From Microplitis mediator (taxonomy: Eukaryota > Arthropoda > Insecta > Hymenoptera > Braconidae): a DNA stretch of 64,000 nt. A program made the translations under genes and the position numbers. Under the pieces are notes generated by a model, which was given only the letters and a program-made list of their open reading frames with translations, did no database searches and had not been told where the DNA came from. Of this stretch, positions 1-12,639 are shown piece by piece. How positions within the stretch are numbered: the stretch's first letter is position 1; every line of letters starts with the position of its first letter. The DNA lies in the NCBI RefSeq assembly GCF_029852145.1, contig NC_079969.1, positions 21,506,459 to 21,570,458 on the forward strand. The letters are read 5' to 3'.

Positions 1-1349
1 TAGTGTCCCTTAATACATTAAAAAATATAATATTATTGATGTACGACGATTAGTCTACGTAGAATACTTGAGAAAGTCAAAATAAATTTATGAAACGTTT
101 TCTTTATGGTAACTAAACATCGCTCTTTAATTACCATTATAACTACATATTTGAAGAAATTTCGGATTATTATAACTGCTATCAATTATGTGCACTTAGT
201 AAAATATTTGATACAAACCAATGTATTAAATATCACAAACGAAAGTAGAAATTTGATTTTACTTATCTTCCTGCACAGTAATAATTTATATTATGAAGTA
301 ATTCATCATTTCTCTATTTACCTTAGTAAGTAAGTTAGAACTGTAGATACATATATATATATATATATAATATACGGTCACACTTAACACAAATTGACCT
401 TCCTGTAATCTATTCACATACACCCTTATTATATACATATCTATTTGCAAAGATGCATTATAAACTACCATACGTACTTCTCATTTCATGATTATAGGAG
501 TCAGGACGAATAATAATCCAAGAGAATGCCTTTAAGCGGCTTTCGGGAATACTTATACATATATATATCTGGTGAACTTTCTATCTCATTTTAATTCTCA
601 TTCTCTCACCATACTAAATTCTGTAGTATTTTACTATCTTTTACTCTGTCTTTCTAGTGTATTTCAGGGTATAACCGAGGAGAATATCGTTGCGGTCGGT
701 ATAATATTAACATATATATATACATGTATAACTTTCTCTCTTTCTCTTTGTCTTACTCATCCTTCTACTCTTTATTGTCCAACAAAAGGACTCGAAACTC
801 GGGTGTGCATATTACAATCGGAATAGTGGCAGTTATCTTTTAATGTAAAACACAGACGTTATATGCATGTACACTACAAAGGAATCCCGAGTACACCTAG
901 TGAATCTCGCTCAGTACATATCTAATACAATATTCTCTATATCTATGACAATATATTTATAAGCACTAGTCTTTTAAATAATGAATAATCCCAACAAGTA
1001 CCAGACAAAAATAATTCACCGTAATTTTCAGCAATATAATTTATTATTCTGAACTTGCCACCTGTATGGCTTATTATCCGTGTTACGTCAAGACGATTTA
1101 TTTTTAAAGTACGTTCACGTGCTTACTTTTTATTTTATTTATTTTATTATTATATTCTCTTTTTTTACTTTTTTTTAGCAGGACTCTTCCATTACATTCC
1201 GTTCTTCTCTCTTTCGTCGTTTCTATCTCCCAAGCGGTCACTTTCTGTTACCAACTCACGTACAGTTGCATTTAAAAGCTGGGGTACTCATACTCTCAAA
1301 CCCTTCCTCTGGTCTCCCAGTTGGGATGGGAAGCTTCCATTTCATCCAT

Positions 1350-1400
1350 TCGGCATTCTATATAACCCTTTCGCGTGAACGCGCGTATCGCCAGTCCCCA
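1350..1400 (+). promoter_or_regulatory. Weak TATA/Inr-like core promoter candidate
   Basis: TATATAA at 1359-1365 is followed by CGCCAGTCC with the A at 1393, 34 bases downstream. It lies in a GC-richer patch (about 1180-1520) with CGCGTGAACGCGCG. A polypyrimidine tract with ATTGCAG near 1440-1449 could be an acceptor. No recognisable protein follows (frames such as 1266-1601 are not recognised). Confidence 0.25.
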
Positions 1401-2884
1401 CACACGCCTGTAATCCGCAACATCGTAATTCCAAAATCCTCTCATTGCAGCCACGTTCAATTCGTGGTATACTTGATACGACTCAACGATAAGAGATGTC
1501 TTTTCCCATCGAATTCACCCGGAATTACTATGTGCTGTTGCTCTCTTGCTAGTTTCGTATTTATATATCAATTTACGTACATTAAATCCGATTTGGATTA
1601 ATAATAAAAATATAGTCAGATAATAAAAGTTTACGTCATTGGATATCATTTTTTTGTCAAAAGTATATCTTAAAATATTACATTCAAGATTTTTATTGAA
1701 TTTACTTTTGGTGATAAAAAAAATAATTTTCAATTACATAATGCAACTTTTTTTTTTTCATTCAAAATTTATAAATCTATATAAAAAGATAATGCCAAAT
1801 ATATTATATATATATATTATAAAACCTCAAAGCAAAATAGAGTTTTCTCAGTTTCAGTTTTTCATTTGATGAATAAACAAATAAACGAAACGTTTTTATG
1901 TATACAAATAATTTGTTAATGTATCAACAATTACTAAATTAAAAATTATACGACCTGCATTGCCTCAGGGACGGATAATGCGACACTTTTTTATACATTT
2001 TACTTAATAAATTGTATTAATAATTCAATTGAATTTTTTTAGTAAATCAATATAAAAAAAGTTTAGGAAATAAAAAAAATGCACACCTCAGATGCTCATC
2101 TAATGACAAAACTAAACGCGATTTTAATTTATATAAAAAAAAATTCATCGAAAAACAAGAAATTTCGAACTGTAATATTTTTTAAACTACACGGAAAAAA
2201 AATTCGACGAAAAATTCCAATATTACTATCGTAATCCTGGACTATACTTTTATTGTCTGTAACATTCAAATATATGATACGAAAATTTACAGTTTTTAAA
2301 AGATTTTTTACTATTCACTATCGTAATTTCATTAAGAGTTTATTGTAATCAATTCAATAAGAAATATTACAATGTTACTATCGTAAATAGTAAAAGAATA
2401 AAAAATAAGATTTAATTATACTATTTATTCTTTTATTCTTCCTTTTAATTTACAGTGCTGCCTCTATGTTTTTACAATACAAGCTACAAAAATTACGATA
2501 GTTGGATTGTAAATTTTCTGAAATGGTATAGTATATGCCATCTGAAGCGTTTACGTATGAAAGACAAGTGTTGTCACAAACCATGATGTGATGCTTGTAT
2601 GAGTGTATATATATATATATAAATACAAATGATGACATCTACTTTGTCTGTATTATTTGTGGTTCAACTATATATATTTATAAATCAGTTCATCTTTATC
2701 CACAGTGTAGTGCAGAAATAGAGGTTATTATTCATGACGTTTTTCGGACAATTGTAAATAAGAAATTTAAAATAAAAACTGTACTTTCGTCATTACAAAC
2801 CTACATAGATTGTGGAATATAATAATTTGGTGGTGTAAGTATAATTATTATTATTCAATTTTTATTAAACTTAATATTCTGTGG

Positions 2885-3108
2885 GTATATCGTATGATCC
2901 TGAAGTTGGCAGATAATTAGTAATTTTCGGATTTTTTTTTTCACCAAAGAAATTACAAAAAAAAAAAAAACTAAAAAAATACACATGTAGAAAATTTAAA
3001 AAACTATGGGTGCAATTTTTTTAAATATTTTTTTTTTAATTATTTATCGTCTAAAAAAAAATCCAAAAATTATTAGATATCTGCTAACTTCAGTATCATG
3101 TATATCGT
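2885..3108. mobile_element. Foldback element with a 9-bp target duplication (MULE-like)
   Basis: An imperfect hairpin of about 206 bp (2894-3099) starts ATGATCCTGAAG and ends CTTCAGTATCAT. It is flanked by exact 9-bp direct repeats, GTATATCGT, at 2885-2893 and 3100-3108. A 9-bp duplication is typical of Mutator-like elements; other superfamilies cannot be excluded. Related sequences lie at 3346-3480 and 36084-36290. Confidence 0.65.
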
Positions 3109-3345
3109 TCGTTTTAAAATCATTTATCTGGACAAGAAGTTTATTTTTATAAACAATTTAGTAGTATTTTGTGGTCATAGGATAAATGATTCTAAATGAA
3201 TGAAAATTTATTTTTTCTAATAAATTCAATTCTCCTAATTTTGTTACAGGATAATCTTCATTTGTCGACAATGAATAATTTTACCCGGCTTTGCGAGAGG
3301 TAAAACATTTCAATAACCTCAAATTATGGACATTCAACATTTCTT

Positions 3346-3480
3346 TATGATACTGAAGTTAGCAGACGCCTAATAATTTTTGGATTTTTTTAAAAATGAT
3401 AAATTATAGAAAAAAAGTATTCGAAAAAATTGCACCTATGGTTTTTTTAATTTTCTACATGTGCGTATTTTGAATACAAA
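3346..3480. repeat. Fragment of the ATGATACTGAAGTTAGCAGA repeat family
   Basis: This segment begins ATGATACTGAAGTTAGCAGA and continues with a TAATAATTTTTGGATTTTTT block, a TTGCACCTATGG block and a TTCTACATGTGCGTATTTT block. The same blocks occur, inverted, in the right half of the foldback at 2894-3099 and, in the same orientation, at 36084-36290. I see no second terminus. Confidence 0.6.
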
Positions 3481-5089
3481 TAAATGAGTTATTTATTCAT
3501 AAATTTTATATATACCAAAAAAATATGTTTGAAAAAATATTAAATAAATGTTTTATTATTACTACTTCAACATGTTTTATTTTTATTTCGAGATTGTATT
3601 TTCCTTCTCAATTTAACTGTTAAAAAAAAAAAAAAAATTCCAAATGATAAATTTTTCTTTTTTATTAATTATAAGTTCTACTTTTTTAAGAAAATATATT
3701 TTACTCCATTGACTTCTAATTATTATTTTATATTTAAAGAAATTCTACATTACCGACTCATTCATTTTACGATAGTTGTATTAGAATTTATGTTAACACA
3801 ACTTGTATAATTTACTCTATAGTATCTGATTTTTTCTTTCTGGTAGTAGTATAAATTATAAAATAAAAATTACGATAGTCTATTGTAAAAATTATTATTG
3901 AAAACTTATAGTCCAGCGTTACAATACTATATAATGAAAATTACGATAGTTAAATCGTAAAAAATCCGTGAATTTTTTTTCCGTGTAGATGACTTTACAA
4001 ATCTTACAGATAACGCTACTTAATATCTGAAAAAAAAAATTTACTTACAAATTGTAAAATTACTAATTGGTAGACGTAAAAATTAAATTCTAAATCAATA
4101 TCTATCATGACTCATTAAATTTTTAAAAATCAATCGTTTTTATGTTTTTAGAAATCATACATATTTTATTCTAAGACTGCAGAGACAATACTGTTACTCG
4201 TCTGTGATAGAAAACCGAAACAAAAAAAACGAATGATGAGAAATTAATGAGAACATGATGACTCTGATAAAATACACTGGCTTGACTTTTATGTATTTAT
4301 TTTGAGTGAAAGAAAAGAATGTGAATAGTGACATTGAATAGGGTTCTATTCTACAAAATTCTAGGTTTATTAATAAAAAAAAAATATTAAGTCGATTCAT
4401 TGTATATTTCTTTAGTAGTCGTGTAACCTTATATACATAAAAAAATAACCTTTCCATGTGACCATATCATTAATTACCTTAAAATACGATCAGACATTTT
4501 TTTAGAGTCTTGTCTTTTAAATAGTTTAGTTATTTTATTATTTAAGTATATGACATGATCATAGAGACCGTTCAATATGCATTTACATTTGAGGTGTGCA
4601 ATTTACACGAAACAAAAAGTGATACTGGAATAATAATAACACGACCTGAAACAAATTTTTGATCGATGCTGGGGTTCCAAATTGATTGGAACACGCTGAA
4701 AAAGGTGATAATACCTCCCATCTTAACAAGTAACTATTTCCATTTTGGCATTTTAAAGATTCTCATTTTTTATGTTAACTTTTTCTATCGAAGATGGTAA
4801 GCATTCTTATCCGAGATGATAATCATTACTATCTCAAAAGAGAAAATTTACAAATTTTTCAGATACACTGAGAGAACAATTTATCAAATATTAATACAAT
4901 TTATCAATACACGGAGAAAAAAAAACAGTAACCATTGCTGCGTTGAACACTAATGCGGTCAGTATACTACACAAAATAACAAAATTTTTTTCAAAACCGT
5001 AAGAATTACTCTAACGGCAGCAATGGTTACTGTCTCCAACTATACTACAATCAGTAGTATTGAGCACATTACGGGGATACCCTAGTAAA

Positions 5090-7053
5090 AATGAAAACGA
5101 GGCGCTGGCTAGCGCGGTTTCAATGTTTTAGGTTATATATTTAAATATTCAAAATAATTATTATAACTACAAAATCAAATAAATAACTTGATAATGATAA
5201 ATTTATGAATGCTTAAGATTAATATAAATAAATTAAACCAATCAACACTAATTACTTGATGGAATTAACATAAATTTATATAATAATAATACTATTTAAT
5301 TAATTAATGAATTCAAACTGCAAAGAAAAAATTCAATAAACTATTTTTTATTATAAAATTTATAAATTTTGACAAATGTATACTGAAATACTTTAAACAC
5401 ATCAAATAGTTTTAAAATTTTAATGAACATTCTTATTTTTACTTATAGCGACTACTTATTTTTATGGCTAAGTAATCACCATTTTTATTGTATTTAATTC
5501 AATAAATTATTTTTCATTATAAAATTTATAATTTTTAACAAAAGTACTAAAATACTTTGAAAAAACTAAATATTTAAAAAATTTTCAAATTTTTAAATTA
5601 AATTAAACTTCAAGAGCATTCGGCATTTTTTCCACTTTGAAAGACACATCAAATTAATACTCCAGAATAAAATTTTTAATAACTCAGTTAGGTGACAATC
5701 CGCCATTTTGTTTTAATTGCCCACAATCGGAGTTCTACAATAGTGTCGTCTTTTCTCAATTTCCAAATATTAATTTTCAAACTATGTTATTTATTAAACT
5801 ACTATATTATAATAATAATAAATTATAAATAAATTCATTTATGGGAAATTTATTGAATTATGCAGTTCTTATCATATTTTATTACACTGCTTACACGGAA
5901 AGAAAATTATGGGAAGTTTTCCTATGCATTATGGGAATGGTTTCCATAATGGTATGGGAACAGTACCTATACTACTATAGGGATGGTTCCCATATATTAT
6001 GGGAACCATTCCCATAATAGTATGGGAATGATTCCCATACCATTATGGGAATGGTTCCCATATTGGTATAGGAACTATTCCTATAATATTATGGGAACTA
6101 TTCCCATAATGTTATGGGAACCATCCCTATAATATCATTAAATTTTTTTTTTGCACAGTAGTGTAGAAATTTCCCAAAATTTGAATTTTCTTGAATGTTT
6201 TGTGCTGACAAAAAATTCTTGTTAAAAATTTCAATGTTCTTTGCCAAATACGATTTTTTTTGCAATGTTTGAATTTTTGTTTTTATGTTTAATAATATTT
6301 CTGTGTATTGTAGAAGTGATTACCACACTTTTCTTTAAATTAATTTTTTCATGATAATATGGGAACCATTCCCATAATATTATAGGAATGGTTCCCATAA
6401 TGATATGGGAATGGTTCCCATAATATTATGGGAACCGTTCCCATAATGGTATGGGAACCATTCCAATTGCATTATGGGAATCATTCCCATAATATTATGG
6501 GAATAGTTCCCATACTATTATAGGAACCATTCCCATAATATTATGGGAATGGTTCCTATAATTTATGGGAATAGTTCCTATAAATTATAGGAACCATTCC
6601 CATAAATTATAGGAACGATTCCCATAATATTATAGAAAGTATTCTTATAAATTATAGGAACCATTCCTATAATTATAGGAACCATTCCTATAGTGTTATG
6701 GGTATCATTCCCATAATTATAGGAACTATTCCTATAATTATGGGAAACATTCCTATAATTATAGGAACCGCTCCCATAATTTATGGTCGTAATTCCTATG
6801 ATGTTATAGGAAAAAATTTCACAAAATTATGGGAACCGCTGCTATAATTTTCTTTCCGTGTAGAAATTTTTAATAATGAATTAGAGGTTAATCAGTATTT
6901 TATGTAAACATAAATATACATTGAAGTGGACAATATATAGGCGTATGCTATGCCAATTTCTTCATCATAGATGGCGCACAATCTCTAGAACTGTCTTGAT
7001 TTCGCTAGCTAGCACCTAGTTTAAAACGAGGCAGCACTCGTTTATTTTTACTA
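5090..7053. mobile_element. TIR element CTAGTAAAAAT, hosting MITE copy A
   Basis: The left arm reads CTAGTAAAAATGAAAACGAG and goes on to GGCGCTGGCTAGCG. The right arm is its imperfect inverse, with GCTAGCTAGCACC and then ATTTTTACTAG ending at 7053. The interior is AT-rich with no transposase frame. About half the length is the inserted palindrome-array element. Confidence 0.55.
5892..6862 (+). mobile_element. Palindrome-array MITE, copy A (GGGAA-N3-TTCCC family)
   Basis: The element is bounded by TA dinucleotides (5892-5893 and 6861-6862), with TIRs CACGGAAAGAAAATTATGG at the left and the inverse, ending TTTCTTTCCGTG, at the right. Both arms (about 5910-6135 and 6358-6850) consist of short units of the form GGGAA-N3-TTCCC joined by AT-rich palindromic linkers. 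The repeat period is about 23 bp, shortening to about 18 bp near the right end. The central spacer (about 6136-6357) is not repetitive and is conserved in copies B and C. The TA flanks suggest Tc1/mariner-type insertion. There is no transposase frame, so the copy is non-autonomous. It sits inside another TIR element (5090-7053). Confidence 0.85.
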
Positions 7054-7099
7054 GAGCAGTAATAGTTACTCTACAAACATCAATTATTTACCTTTCGGA

Positions 7100-10000
7100 A
7101 AGTAACTATTACTCTTTATACTCGTCTCTTTGCGATACAACAGAGTTATGAGTAGTTGAAACTTCACTTTTGTTACTAATGCCGGACGCAGTAACCAGTC
7201 ATGTCACAAACAACAATCGCAATCGCATTGCGCGCGCTTCACCAAAAGATAATATGAAATTAAATAAAAAAGTTATTGACAGTGTGAGGTTATGTTGCAC
7301 TAGTTCTTTGACACTTATTTATTTTAATTGTTCAAGTATAAAAATAAGGAACATATCACATACTTAAAAGCATTCTCAGACAGTGCCCCCTCCCCAATTT
7401 TTAAAAATACGCAATGACTCTCAACTATTATATCCGTAGATATAATTGAACAATTAAAATTGCTTCGAAATTGAGTTGTGCAATAAAAGCTAACATATTT
7501 ACTTTGAAAATGAAAAAATACTGGTATAACTTAACTATAGTTGTATACAATCTACGATTAATTTGAGCACGCGTGAAAACTAATAAAAAATTTCATCACG
7601 ACGACTCTAAACTTGTACCGAATGCGTGATATTATTTTAATATCAGAAATGATATTGTTTTGGAATCACGATTTTTTAACGTTTTGTAGTCACAAAAAGC
7701 CAACTCACCAACTCATAAATAATTTAAACTTGTTAAAAAAAAACTTATTTATTAACCTACACATCAACTAATTAGCATATCATTTATTCTTAAACAAAGA
7801 AGTGTTTGAAGACACATCGTTATGGGTAAAAGTTTGACAAGTACATAACTACAAAAAGTTTTATACAATTTAAAAAAGTATTCTTTTTTTTGTAACTTTT
7901 TTATCCACTTTATCATAAAAAAGTTTTCACTAACTCTGAAAAATTTCTAGAAAATAGCGAGAATACTTATATATGCATGTGCACTTGATACCATTTTGTT
8001 AAAAAAGCTATAGAAGCTGGATTACGATGCACTCAATTGCTTTAGATAGACGATTCGAACTTAAACTTAAACCGTACCTCACTTATTACTTAAAATATAA
8101 ACTTTTTATGAAATTTTACCTGTTTAAAAAAAAGTATTTACAGTAACGTTTAGATTTATTTATTGTACGATTCTTTATTCATCACACGTGCGAGTAATAT
8201 GTGGACGTTTTACGTTGATCCTGTAAATTTACGTTACCGAATATTCTTTATTTTTTGCGGCTTTGCCAAATCAATCATGGATATCACAAAGCAAGCACCA
8301 GTATAGCCGATTATGCCATTAGTTGTTGGGATATATCGCGGCAATGTGGCGCTCTAAATCGACTGGACGAGATTGATCGCGTCGCTGACAGTACAATGTA
8401 TTTCTATTGTCACTAATAAAATTTATTATTTTTAAATAAGCGGTTTTTATGTTTCAAATAATTTTTGACTCATGAGTTATAAACAGTAATTAGTGAAAAA
8501 TTAAATTATGTAATAAATTATTAGATGGAAGCACGGGACACAACAAAATACCCAAGTAATTTATTCCTATGATTTGTTAAGACAGTACGATTAATTTTTA
8601 TCTGCTTTAAACAAATCTTTCATTACTTCGCGATAGCATTAACAAAAAAAATTTTTAAGTACAATGAGATACGTCAAATATTTGGTGAAAAAAAAAATTG
8701 TAGGTAGGTTTTATAAAAATCTAGTCTTCTACATAAAATTGTATAACACAACGTTGGGTAAATGTTTGCCATATGTTCAAAGTAGTCGAAAAAGTTCAAA
8801 AATTATTATCGGTGTAAAAGTTTAGAAATGATAACTATTTGAATTTTGCCAATTAAAAAAAAAAATTCTACTTTCAGTTTTCTTTCAATGACAAATTTTT
8901 AAGTGATTTTATTTCAATCAAAATTTTGTTACTGGATGCAAATTTGAGGCTTTTCTTGTGAGTAGCAAATAATGTCCAAGCAAGACAGAATCGAATTAAC
9001 TGATTGTCAATGACCTAAACGCATTATTTCGAAATAATTATGCGGTATAGTTAATTGTCTAGTGATGGACAGAGCTGTTAATTCACATCCCATCTCAATT
9101 TACCTCGACTAATGGGCTCTTTACATATTCGTGTTTACTTAAATGATGAAAAGAAAGAACTGCTAATTTCTCGAATGTTTAATACAGATAATGGAATCAT
9201 TATTTCGTATAGCAAAGCTGTAAAAGAGATAATAGTCAAACCATTTGAGATACATGTGCAGAAGTTGTAGTACTCGAGTGGGACATAATGCGGTCGGACG
9301 GACGACCAACTATTCTATACACTCTCTTCACCTCTTTACCAACAGTTATATGAACGCAAAATCGGGAGCTCACGTTCACAATTTGGGTATTCATTATTTC
9401 ATGTGGTTCGCAACCCGCATATTCTCTCCCACACTGTGGACAGCTATTGGTGAGAGAACAAGAGCACCAAAAGAAACATACTACTGAATTGGATTTAGCT
9501 TGACATTTCTCAATTTTGTTTCGTCCTATTTCTCTGTCTCATATTCTATGGGCTAGATTTGAATTAAACAGTACTATTGTAATAATGTACTGCAATTACA
9601 AAATAAAAGTACCCGCATATTTTTTATCTTTACATTTAATCGTTGATTTTTTACTCTGGAAAAATTTTAGGCACGTCAATATATATACATATTTTACAAC
9701 TCAATTTTACGTCAAATATGACATTTTTTTAGTGATGGAATATTTAACAATCAATTTAAATTACCAAGAAAATTTATGGAATTAATTTCAAAAGATTTAC
9801 AGCTTATTTATGATTACTTGATGCTTTTAAATTTATCGTAACAATTAATATTTTCAATTTAAGTAATTAAACATCTGTACCCAGTGTAATCAATTATAAA
9901 AGTCACAACCTATAATTTAGACTTTTTTTTTCGACGCTAATTTAAGAAGTCTTTTTTACTTTTATTAAACTTTTATTATTTGATTTAATTGCGATGTGAA

Positions 10001-10470
10001 AATTAAACTTTTGTAATACTTGATATTAATGGTAACAAGACTACTGCTATCATAAATAATAAGTTGTATCGATCGGAAAAATAAGTTTAAGTTTGAACTG
10101 AAAAGTGTTGGAGAATTATTAAGACTTTCCAATACAGTAGAAATTTTTTATTTTAAAATAACTTGCAGGGATGATATATATTTTTTGATGTAGTGAAATA
10201 ACTATGGTGAAAATAAATGTTTATTGAATAGCTTATAAAATTTTCGTCACAAAATATGTCAGCGTTTGTGGTCAAATGAATTTTCCCCTTATGAAAATAA
10301 ATAGACTACTAATCGATGCGCATCCAAATTTAATGTATTTTTTAATAATAGATGTTTTAAATTTTTAATATAAATTATAAAAAAAGAGATGAATGTTAAC
10401 AGGGTATTTAAGAAAGCAAAAGTTTATAAACTAAACACATACATTTTTTTTTTTTTTTGTTATACAATTA
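7100..10470. other. AT-rich interval, one GC-richer patch, no gene recognised
   Basis: The interval is mostly low-complexity AT-rich DNA. A GC-richer patch at 9240-9490 (CGGTCGGACGGACGACC, CAGCTATTGGTGAGAGAAC) is open in one frame for 80 residues without resemblance to a known protein. Another patch near 7180-7240 has CGCAATCGCATTGCGCGCG. No TIR element was delimited. Confidence 0.3.
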
Positions 10471-10581
10471 ACTTTTGCACACCTCAAGCGTGAACGCGCT
10501 GCGTCTGTTTACGATCGAAATTATATATTCGATTAATTCACTCACGTCAAATTATCACTACACTTTTTGGATTACACTAAA

Positions 10582-10671
10582 CCCACACGAAAAAATATAT
10601 ATGTGACATATATGCATCAATGTATCGGCTATATGGGACATATATGTTATTTATATATTTTTTTGTGCGGG
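10582..10671. mobile_element. 90-bp foldback insertion in R1 copy 1
   Basis: The insert has TIRs CCCACACGAAAAAATATATA and TATATTTTTTTGTGCGGG around a short AT-rich loop. The corresponding site in R1 copy 3 (near 62730) reads straight through as ACTAAAATGGGCT. The insertion is therefore directly visible by comparison, with an apparent 2-bp AA duplication. Confidence 0.65.
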
Positions 10672-11133
10672 AAATGGGCTAAATTGTAACTCGTCTAAAG
10701 ATAATTTATTAATGAATAATTTTGACCTGGTATTAAATCGATTCATTATTCTATTGATTTAAAATAAATTATTTTTATCCAAGAAACCAGTCCTTTCAAT
10801 TGTTACGTAGGGATCTTTGGAAACACGACAACTTTCGAAAAATGTAATATATTGGCCTAATTTTTTTCTAGTAGATTTGTATCTTTTGTCGCAAGAACCC
10901 CTTTGAAAATCACTATGTACATCCTTTTTGTTTAATTGTAATTAATAAAAATAACTTAAAACCGGTAATTCATGAAAAATTTAACTGCCATTTTATATTT
11001 TTATTATTGTTATTTTTTCTGTTTTTCCTCCACCAACTACTGGTAGCAGCACAAGTGTGACAGTAGAATAAAAAAATCAAAAGTGACATCTAAGAAAAAG
11101 GGCGGGAAATTTGAAAAAAATTTTCAATATTAA

Positions 11134-11292
11134 CCCTTAACAGCCACATGGGGTGACTAGTCTCCCCAGGCTTGAAAAAGTGAAATTAGAGGTCTTAAAC
11201 CTTTCAAATAAATACAATAAAAAAAGTGGAATTAGCGGTCTTAAACCCCATGTGGCCGTTATGCGGCCTGGGTGAGGTGTGGCCGTTAAGGG
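11134..11292. mobile_element. 159-bp piggyBac-like MITE with TTAA target
   Basis: Termini are CCCTTAACAGCCACA and TGTGGCCGTTAAGGG, preceded by TTAA (11130-11133) and followed by TTGA (11293-11296), probably a mutated TTAA. CCC...GGG ends with a TTAA duplication are typical of piggyBac-type elements. R1 copy 3 lacks this segment at the matching site. The minus-strand open frame at 11137-11322 is a by-product of this repeat. Confidence 0.65.
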
Positions 11293-12639
11293 TTGAAAAT
11301 TAAACTGAAAGAAAAAGCTCAAAAAACTAAACTAAAAGTTAATTAATAATTGATAATGTAAAGAAATAATAAAATATTGATAATTATCATGAGCGATTGA
11401 GGTGTGAACTTTTGGATTTTCCAACATTTTTATGATTATAACATTACAAGTTATTAATTATGGTTCAATTTAATTCAATTTAAAATTTTTAAATTTATTA
11501 ATAAAAAGACATGATTTATAGAGTCAAAATTTGACTCAAATTTCATTGGAATATTTTATCAATTTAATTTTTATTATAAAATGATTAGTATTTTTTAAAA
11601 TAAAATACAATAAGTATTTTCAAAAATTTATAAAGAATAAAAATAAATATAAATTGTCACGATCGGAGTGAGTGAAGGCGACGGGCGAAGGGGTTATTTT
11701 ATTAATTTATTATTTAATATCGGAATACCGAATTATCTCGTTCTATAACTCAACCAAGGAGTTCGATTGAACCGTCACGTGGCTAGTGTGAGAACATATG
11801 AGTGATTGGGCACCGATTTATTAAATTATAAGTTATAATATGAAATTATTTTTATTCTGTCATCCAACCAAGGAATTCGGCTCACGTGGCTGATATAAGA
11901 ATGTTATAATTTCGTATCGTTTATAACTTATTTGTCTATTTGTACCGAGCGGATGTACTATAGACTGTCCCGTTCAATGACCTGCGTGGCGTTAGGGTAG
12001 GTCCGGGATTTTTGAGCGAGAGGGATATTGGGTCGGTGAATATAGGCCCTCGAGAAGACCGTGTTCTTTCTCTGTCTTACTTAAATTTACTATGACTCAA
12101 ATTACAAGCACTTGAATGCCGGAGAAAAAGGATAGTAAATGAAAAGACGAATGTATATAAAAAAAAAAACATGTGTAGTATATTGATAAGTTAAATTTTA
12201 CATAAAAATATTATAATTTTAGACTTACCCAGAAGGGTTGATATACTTGCACACACACTCACTCCAAATTCACCAATTTGAATTTGTGCACACAGGAATT
12301 TACAATGTTTATGACAGTTTTATTGAGATTCACAGGTTGAATCTATTCAAACGAACGCACTGCACGCTGAACCGAAAGGCCGGCTTTGCCTTCGAGTGAA
12401 TTTGCTAAGATTTTTAGGTTTTTATTAGCTGAATTAACTATTCCCGAACAAGAACTCCGATTTGGACGTCACGTGAAGGGGTTTAATTAATTTTAACGCG
12501 AACTCAAATGATTTTATTTTAGGTATCCAACCTAGGAGTCCAGATGCCTAGGCGAAGGGCCGTCACGAGGAAAGGTTTTAAAAATAAAATTTAAGTCGCG
12601 TAATTTATAATTTTTGGTAAAAGGATCGAGTTGCGTTTA

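Larger units (their letters stand above)
2188..3987. mobile_element. TA-type MITE with iterated TTACGATAGT motif, carrying insertions
   Basis: TIRs TACACGGAAAAAAAATTC (2188) and GAATTTTTTTTCCGTGTA (ending 3987) enclose 1.8 kb. The motif TTACGATAGT or its complement recurs near 2219, 2318, 2366, 2495, 3768, 3868 and 3940, that is, only in the two outer segments. The middle (about 2520-3760) lacks it and contains at least one independent insertion (2894-3099) and a related fragment (3346-3480). The original element was therefore probably much shorter. Confidence 0.65.
4908..7140. mobile_element. Composite of nested TIR elements around MITE copy A
   Basis: A TA-type left end (TACACGGAGAAAAAAAAACA) at 4908 is followed by CAGTAACCATTGCTGC, which recurs inverted at 5014-5036; a decayed relative of the latter, GCAGTAATAGTTACTC, follows the inner element near 7055. 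A second TIR element (5090-7053) is inserted in it and contains MITE copy A in turn. The outer right end is decayed, so 7140 is approximate. Confidence 0.45.
10477..11410 (+). repeat. Dispersed repeat R1, copy 1, with two secondary insertions
   Basis: R1 begins with GCACACCTCAAGCG and ends near GCGATTGAGGTGTG, a short TIR. Internal landmarks include TTACGATCGAAATTAT, ATTCACTCACGT, GGTAATTCATGAAAAATTTA, a CTACTGGTAGCAGCAC stretch and AAGGGCGGGA. The same order of blocks occurs at 33.6 and 62.6 kb. Relative to the 62.6-kb copy this one carries two extra hairpin insertions (10582-10671 and 11134-11292). There is no coding frame; the class is unknown. Confidence 0.75.

Noticed and set aside
5910..6850. 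Arrays of GGGAA-N3-TTCCC read as NF-kB, STAT or heat-shock element clusters.
   Set aside because: The spacing does not fit: heat-shock units need GAA-N2-TTC, kappaB sites are 10-11 bp without the 3-base gap, and STAT sites have TTC-N3-GAA in the opposite order.
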